Assembly (NCBI GenBank): GCA_964384675.1
Contig: CAYLNK010000270.1
Span: forward strand, 1 to 9,653
DNA: 9,653 nucleotides
Direction of reading: 5' to 3'
Origin: CAYLNK01 sp964384675
GTDB lineage: Bacteria > Acidobacteriota > Thermoanaerobaculia > UBA5066
Below the pieces are notes generated by a model. It was not told where the DNA came from. It ran no database searches and saw only the letters and a list, made by a program, of their open reading frames with translations. Shown here piece after piece: positions 6,807 to 9,653 of the stretch (positions within the stretch are counted from its first letter, which is position 1; every line of letters begins with the position of its first letter). A program made the translations under genes and the position numbers.

Positions 6807-6990
6807 GCCCCACCTCCCCCCGGAATGCCCGGGCTTCTCCCACCATCTGCCAGACGGCGGCGAGCCGCCCCTCGGCACCCACGTCGCGCCAGAAATCGAG
6901 GTCGAAAGACCCGTCGTCCTCCGCGACGTCTCGCAGCACGCGGACCATCCGGACGGGCTTCCTCTCGCCTTCCGCGGGCTCGGTCTTCAC
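6760..6990 (-). CDS. Small partner protein of the nucleotidyltransferase (RLQR C-terminal motif)
   Basis: 76 residues from GTG 6990 to TGA 6760-6762. An in-frame ATG at 6948 would give 62 residues and cannot be excluded. The conserved-looking part is LDFWRDVGAEGRLAAVWQMV (31-50) and then EPRLQRSAVRVFRR at the end. From memory, short proteins with an 'xFWxxxxxxxRLxAV' helix and a terminal 'pRLQRxxrvvr' are often encoded just before nucleotidyltransferases of this type. The 47-bp overlap with the nucleotidyltransferase start supports coupled translation and joint function, perhaps as partner or antitoxin. No DNA-binding motif is obvious. There is no Shine-Dalgarno before GTG 6990; a -10-like GATAAT lies six bases upstream, which favours this start by leaderless transcription. 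Confidence 0.7.
   Translation of the reverse strand: MKTEPAEGERKPVRMVRVLRDVAEDDGSFDLDFWRDVGAEGRLAAVWQMVGEARAFRGEVGPEPRLQRSAVRVFRR
6812..6817 (-). promoter_or_regulatory. Shine-Dalgarno deciding the CTG start of the nucleotidyltransferase
   Basis: GGAGGT on the minus strand, five bases before CTG 6804-6806 and inside the coding sequence of the upstream small gene. It is a strong match and the main sequence argument for the CTG start. Caution: in that reading frame it is also simply part of codons for Gly-Glu-Val. Confidence 0.55.
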
Positions 6991-6996
6991 TTCGCC

Positions 6997-7002
6997 ATTA
7001 TC
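6997..7002 (-). promoter_or_regulatory. -10-like box for the small protein/nucleotidyltransferase pair
   Basis: GATAAT on the minus strand (5 of 6 to TATAAT), then six bases (GGCGAA), then GTG 6990. The spacing equals that before the decarboxylase ATG and would give a leaderless mRNA. No recognisable -35. Confidence 0.4.
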
Positions 7003-7046
7003 CCGCCTCGGCCCGCGCCTGAGGCCGGATTCGGGGTCGCCTCTCC

Positions 7047-7065
7047 GTTTCCCGCAATGGGAAAC
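7047..7065. repeat. Perfect 7-bp hairpin in the gap after the barrel-protein gene
   Basis: GTTTCCC (7047-7053), loop GCAAT, GGGAAAC (7059-7065). It lies about 110 bp past the stop of the barrel protein and 57 bp before the GTG of the next minus-strand gene. The arms are more AT-rich than their surroundings. No T-run follows on either strand, so a protein-binding site is as likely as a terminator. Confidence 0.35.
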
Positions 7066-7109
7066 CCGGCCTGCCCGTCCGTCGTCACCGGGGAGCCGGT
7101 CACGCAAAC

Positions 7110-7148
7110 CGCAACCGTGAGGCCGGGATCCCCCGACCAGCGGTTGCG
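7110..7148 (-). terminator. Large inverted repeat just after the barrel-protein stop, possible terminator
   Basis: CGCAACCG (7110-7117) and CGGTTGCG (7141-7148) pair perfectly over 8 bp. The 23-nt loop holds a further GGG/CCC stem. It begins about 26 nt past the TGA at 7175-7177. There is no uridine run, so intrinsic termination is uncertain; it may just protect the mRNA end. Between it and the 7047-7065 hairpin, GTCACCGG and CCGGTCAC (7084-7103) form a third stem with one mismatch. Confidence 0.35.
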
Positions 7149-7174
7149 AGCTCGACAGCGCCCGCTGCCCTCCG

Positions 7175-9653
7175 TCAGAACCCGAACCCGGCGCGCGCGT
7201 AGACGCCCGTCCGCTCCTCGCTCCGCGCCACCGCGATCGTGACCGTGCTGGCGCGGGAGAGGAACGCGAACCAGAGCCCGCCGCCCACCGACGAATGCCA
7301 GCGACCCGAACTCTCGCCGCTCGCGAAGACGCGTCCCGTGTCCGTGAGGCCGAAGACGCCCAGCTCGCCCGGCAGGAGGAGGAAGAACCTCGTCAGGAAG
7401 AGGCGCAGCTCGGCGCTCGCGTAGAGGGACGACCTCCCGGCGAACCGCTGCTCCGGGAGCCCGCGCACGGTGTCGGCGCCGCCGACGAACGCGGCGTCGA
7501 AGTACGGGGCGCCGCTCGAGACGCTCTTGCCGCCCGCGCGCACCGCCAGCGTCGGCTCGAGCGCGATCGGGGCGGTGACGTGGGCGGACGCCTCGCCGTG
7601 GACCTCCGCGTACGCCGTCTCCACGTCCCACAGCTTCGGGAAGACCGTGGCGCCGACCTCGACCCGGAAGCCGCGCCTCGCCGCGGCGACGGAGGAGCCG
7701 ACGGCGTCCCCTGGGGGTACGGGGGGCGGAGCGCCCCCGATAGAGAGCGCCGCCGGATCGTCGCGCGTGTCGAGCGTGAGCCGCGCGCCGAAACCCGCCT
7801 GCCCGAAGCTCCCCGAGCCGTACGGTCTCGCGAGCGTGATGAAGCGCCCCTCCTCGAGCTCGGTCCTGGTGTAGCGCGCCACCACTCCCAGCGATCCGAC
7901 GGTGTGCGCCGCGACCGGGACGTGGAGGAACGGCTCGAGCCGCAGCTGCTTCTGCTCCACCTCGTAGAACCGGTCGTCTCCGGGACGCGAGGTCTCGTTC
8001 CCGTACCCGAAGAAGCGGATGAGGGCGATGCCCGAGCCGCTCGCGAAGAGCGTCGCGTGCGCGCCGGAGTCGCGTTGCCGGAAATCCCCCTCCAGCTCGA
8101 TCGCGCCGCTGCCGGCACCGAACGCCCAGCCGGCGCGGGCCGAGAGGCGGCTCGCGTACGGCGCGTAGCCGAGGCCCCACTTGTACCAATAGGCCCCGCC
8201 CCCCGCGAAGAGCCCGAAGCCGGGCGCGAGGCCGGCCCACGGGGCGAAGCGGAGCAGCTCCCCCGAGTCGCGCACCGGACGCACCGCCGTGCCGGACGCG
8301 AGCGCGGCGCGCTCCCCACGGACGACGATCACCTCGATCCCCGTCTTCGGCGTCAGCTTCACGTCGTCGTCGCCGCCGTGGAGGAGGAGCCTCAGCTCGC
8401 GCGTCTCCGTCCGGTCGAAGACGCGCCGGAAGTACGGCTGGCCCGCGGCCTTCCCCGTCCGCGGTGCGAGCGAGACCAGGACGCCGCCACCGGGCGCGGG
8501 CTCGACGGTGGCCACGTCCGCCCGGTCCGTGCCGTGGACGTCCACCTGCCTCGCGAGGAGCCGGTAGAAGCGCCCGGCGACGTCGGCCAGCCGGTCGCGG
8601 CGCGACTTCAGCTCACGCAGCAGGCGCTCCCCGTTCTTGGCGCGGAGCTCGGGCGGCATCGCGTCGACGGCGGCGGCGAGCGCCGCGTCGGTCAGCCTCG
8701 TCTTCACGTCGGCGGTGACCTCGTTCCAGGCGGCGCGGTCGAGGCCCGACAGCAGCCGGCGATCGAGCGCGCTGCCGTTCCAGGTGAGGCCGACGACGCC
8801 GGGATACGTCTCGCTCCAGCTGACGAGCTGCGGGACGTAGTTCCGCGCCAGCGCGGGGATGAGCCCGTCGAGCCGGCTGAACGCCTGGTCCCGGTCGCGC
8901 GGGACGGGCTGCCACGTCTTCCCCTCGGTGCGCGCCCAGCGCCACTGGTCCTCGTGGCGATCCCAGTCGCCGATCAGGAGGTCGAGGAGGCGGGCACGCA
9001 GGAACGCCCGGGCGTCGACCTCCTCGCGCGGATCGTCGCGCAGCCGCTCGAGGAGCCTCTCCGTGCCGATCACCTTGCTGGCGCCCGCGAAGGCCCCCCC
9101 CTCCTCCGTCACGTCGGGCCGCTCCTCGAGATAGCCGAGCATGCCGCCGAACTCGGCGCGGAACTCGCCGAGCGCCGGATCGTCCGGCAGGACGACGAGG
9201 CGCGGCTCGACGTGGAGCACGCCGGCCGACTCCGCGAGGCGCGCGGCCACGAGCGGGGCGGCCGGGTGCGAGGAGCTGATCTGGTCCTGCACCAGGTCGC
9301 GCGCGAAGGTCTCCCGCAGCTCCGGTGGCAGCGTCTTCGATGGGTCCTTGTCGAGCGATCGGAACGCGTACTCCCGCCCGTCCCTGCCGAGGAGCCGGAG
9401 CGATTTCGTCTGCATCCCGCCGCCCCGCTTCGCCGGGGTGAGCCCGCCCGCGAACGCCGCGAGGTCGAGCACGGGGACGCGCAGCGGAGTCGTCCAGAGG
9501 TCGCGGTAGTGCGCGCCCAGGAAGAAGCGCCGGAGCCGGCCCGCGGCGTAGCGCGCCCCGGGCACGACGGTGACGGTCGGCGCGGTCGTGACGGTCGGGA
9601 CGGTCGGCGGGTCGTCCGCGTGGAGCGCCCCCGCGAGGAGCGCGCCGAGGAGC
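7175..9653 (-). CDS. Exported protein: kinase-like N-terminal region fused to C-terminal BamA/Omp85-type beta-barrel (5' end outside window)
   Basis: 825 residues are visible; the start lies beyond the right edge. The first residues, LLGALLAGALHA then DD, are the end of a signal peptide with an A-x-A-type cleavage site, so the GTG at 9565 is not the start. A Thr/Pro/Val repeat follows. Counting from V9565, residues 31-330 form a globular domain: PVLDLAAFAGGL, GGGMQTKSLRL, EYAFRSLDKDPSKTLP, then LLIGDWDRHEDQWRW (197-210) and PVPRDRDQAF (220-229). DRHxxQ followed by DxD resembles the catalytic and metal-binding loops of HipA/PI3K/Fam20-like atypical kinases. Residues 361-430 are beta-rich. From about 440 to the end there are alternating amphipathic strands closing with VYARAGFGF, a terminal-Phe signal for outer-membrane barrel assembly; GGADTVRGLPEQRFAG matches the Omp85/surface-antigen barrel motif. 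No POTRA domains are seen. I recall this architecture as annotated 'BamA/TamA family'; the substrate is unknown. Confidence 0.85.
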   Translation of the reverse strand, partial: LLGALLAGALHADDPPTVPTVTTAPTVTVVPGARYAAGRLRRFFLGAHYRDLWTTPLRVPVLDLAAFAGGLTPAKRGGGMQTKSLRLLGRDGREYAFRSLDKDPSKTLPPELRETFARDLVQDQISSSHPAAPLVAARLAESAGVLHVEPRLVVLPDDPALGEFRAEFGGMLGYLEERPDVTEEGGAFAGASKVIGTERLLERLRDDPREEVDARAFLRARLLDLLIGDWDRHEDQWRWARTEGKTWQPVPRDRDQAFSRLDGLIPALARNYVPQLVSWSETYPGVVGLTWNGSALDRRLLSGLDRAAWNEVTADVKTRLTDAALAAAVDAMPPELRAKNGERLLRELKSRRDRLADVAGRFYRLLARQVDVHGTDRADVATVEPAPGGGVLVSLAPRTGKAAGQPYFRRVFDRTETRELRLLLHGGDDDVKLTPKTGIEVIVVRGERAALASGTAVRPVRDSGELLRFAPWAGLAPGFGLFAGGGAYWYKWGLGYAPYASRLSARAGWAFGAGSGAIELEGDFRQRDSGAHATLFASGSGIALIRFFGYGNETSRPGDDRFYEVEQKQLRLEPFLHVPVAAHTVGSLGVVARYTRTELEEGRFITLARPYGSGSFGQAGFGARLTLDTRDDPAALSIGGAPPPVPPGDAVGSSVAAARRGFRVEVGATVFPKLWDVETAYAEVHGEASAHVTAPIALEPTLAVRAGGKSVSSGAPYFDAAFVGGADTVRGLPEQRFAGRSSLYASAELRLFLTRFFLLLPGELGVFGLTDTGRVFASGESSGRWHSSVGGGLWFAFLSRASTVTIAVARSEERTGVYARAGFGF
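9572..9607 (-). repeat. Four 9-bp tandem repeats encoding a Pro-Thr-Val linker
   Basis: On the plus strand the units are GACGGTCGG, CGCGGTCGT, GACGGTCGG and GACGGTCGG. In the coding direction they give PTV-PTV-TTA-PTV directly after the signal peptide of the barrel protein. This looks like a flexible periplasmic linker; copy number could vary by slippage. Confidence 0.75.

Noticed and set aside
9565..9567. GTG at 9565 as the start of the barrel protein
   Set aside because: The frame stays open to the edge, and residues upstream form a signal-peptide end with a cleavage site, so the true start lies outside the window.

Overview
The window is about 9.6 kb of very GC-rich DNA with strong G/C preference at third codon positions. 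It comes from a Gram-negative bacterium: it carries an outer-membrane beta-barrel protein with an aromatic C-terminus and a predicted lipoprotein. The gene mix (kinase-like/Omp85-type barrel fusion, TPR-GGDEF protein, nucleotidyltransferase pair, FAD oxidoreductase with a membrane partner) is of a kind met in Myxococcota, Acidobacteriota, Gemmatimonadota and related uncultured lineages. No marker gene settles the phylum. I see no tRNA, rRNA, CRISPR array, insertion sequence or integrase.

Layout, left to right. (1) 2-1878, plus strand: the C-terminal part of an FAD-dependent amine-oxidase-like enzyme, coupled by a GTGA overlap to a histidine-rich multi-pass membrane protein. (2) 1883-2440, minus strand: a small predicted lipoprotein, convergent with the membrane protein (4 bp gap) and divergent from the next gene. 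(3) 2481-3920, plus strand: a complete PLP-dependent aromatic-amino-acid-type decarboxylase. (4) 3910-4176, minus strand: an 88-residue coiled-coil protein whose end overlaps the end of the decarboxylase. Upstream of it lie a good Shine-Dalgarno, a perfect 18-bp palindrome and a -10-like box. (5) 4428-5936, plus strand: a TPR-coiled-coil-GGDEF protein preceded by a stretch rich in inverted repeats. (6) 6041-6310, plus strand: a short ORF of coding character with no conventional start. (7) 6345-6990, minus strand: an overlapping two-gene module, a 76-residue protein followed by a nucleotidyltransferase that appears to start at CTG. (8) 6991-7174: a gap with three inverted repeats. (9) 7175 to beyond the right edge, minus strand: a large exported protein with a kinase-like N-terminal region and a C-terminal beta-barrel.

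The genes do not form one pathway. They are small units of one or two genes, often convergent with little or no spacing. The likeliest functional pairs are the FAD enzyme with its membrane partner and the small protein with the nucleotidyltransferase. The points most worth following are the kinase-like/barrel fusion, the CTG-initiated nucleotidyltransferase module, two start codons placed exactly 6 nt after a -10-like hexamer (possible leaderless mRNAs), the palindrome before the 88-residue protein, and the structured DNA before the GGDEF gene. None of these has been tested; they rest on reading the sequence and on remembered family features.
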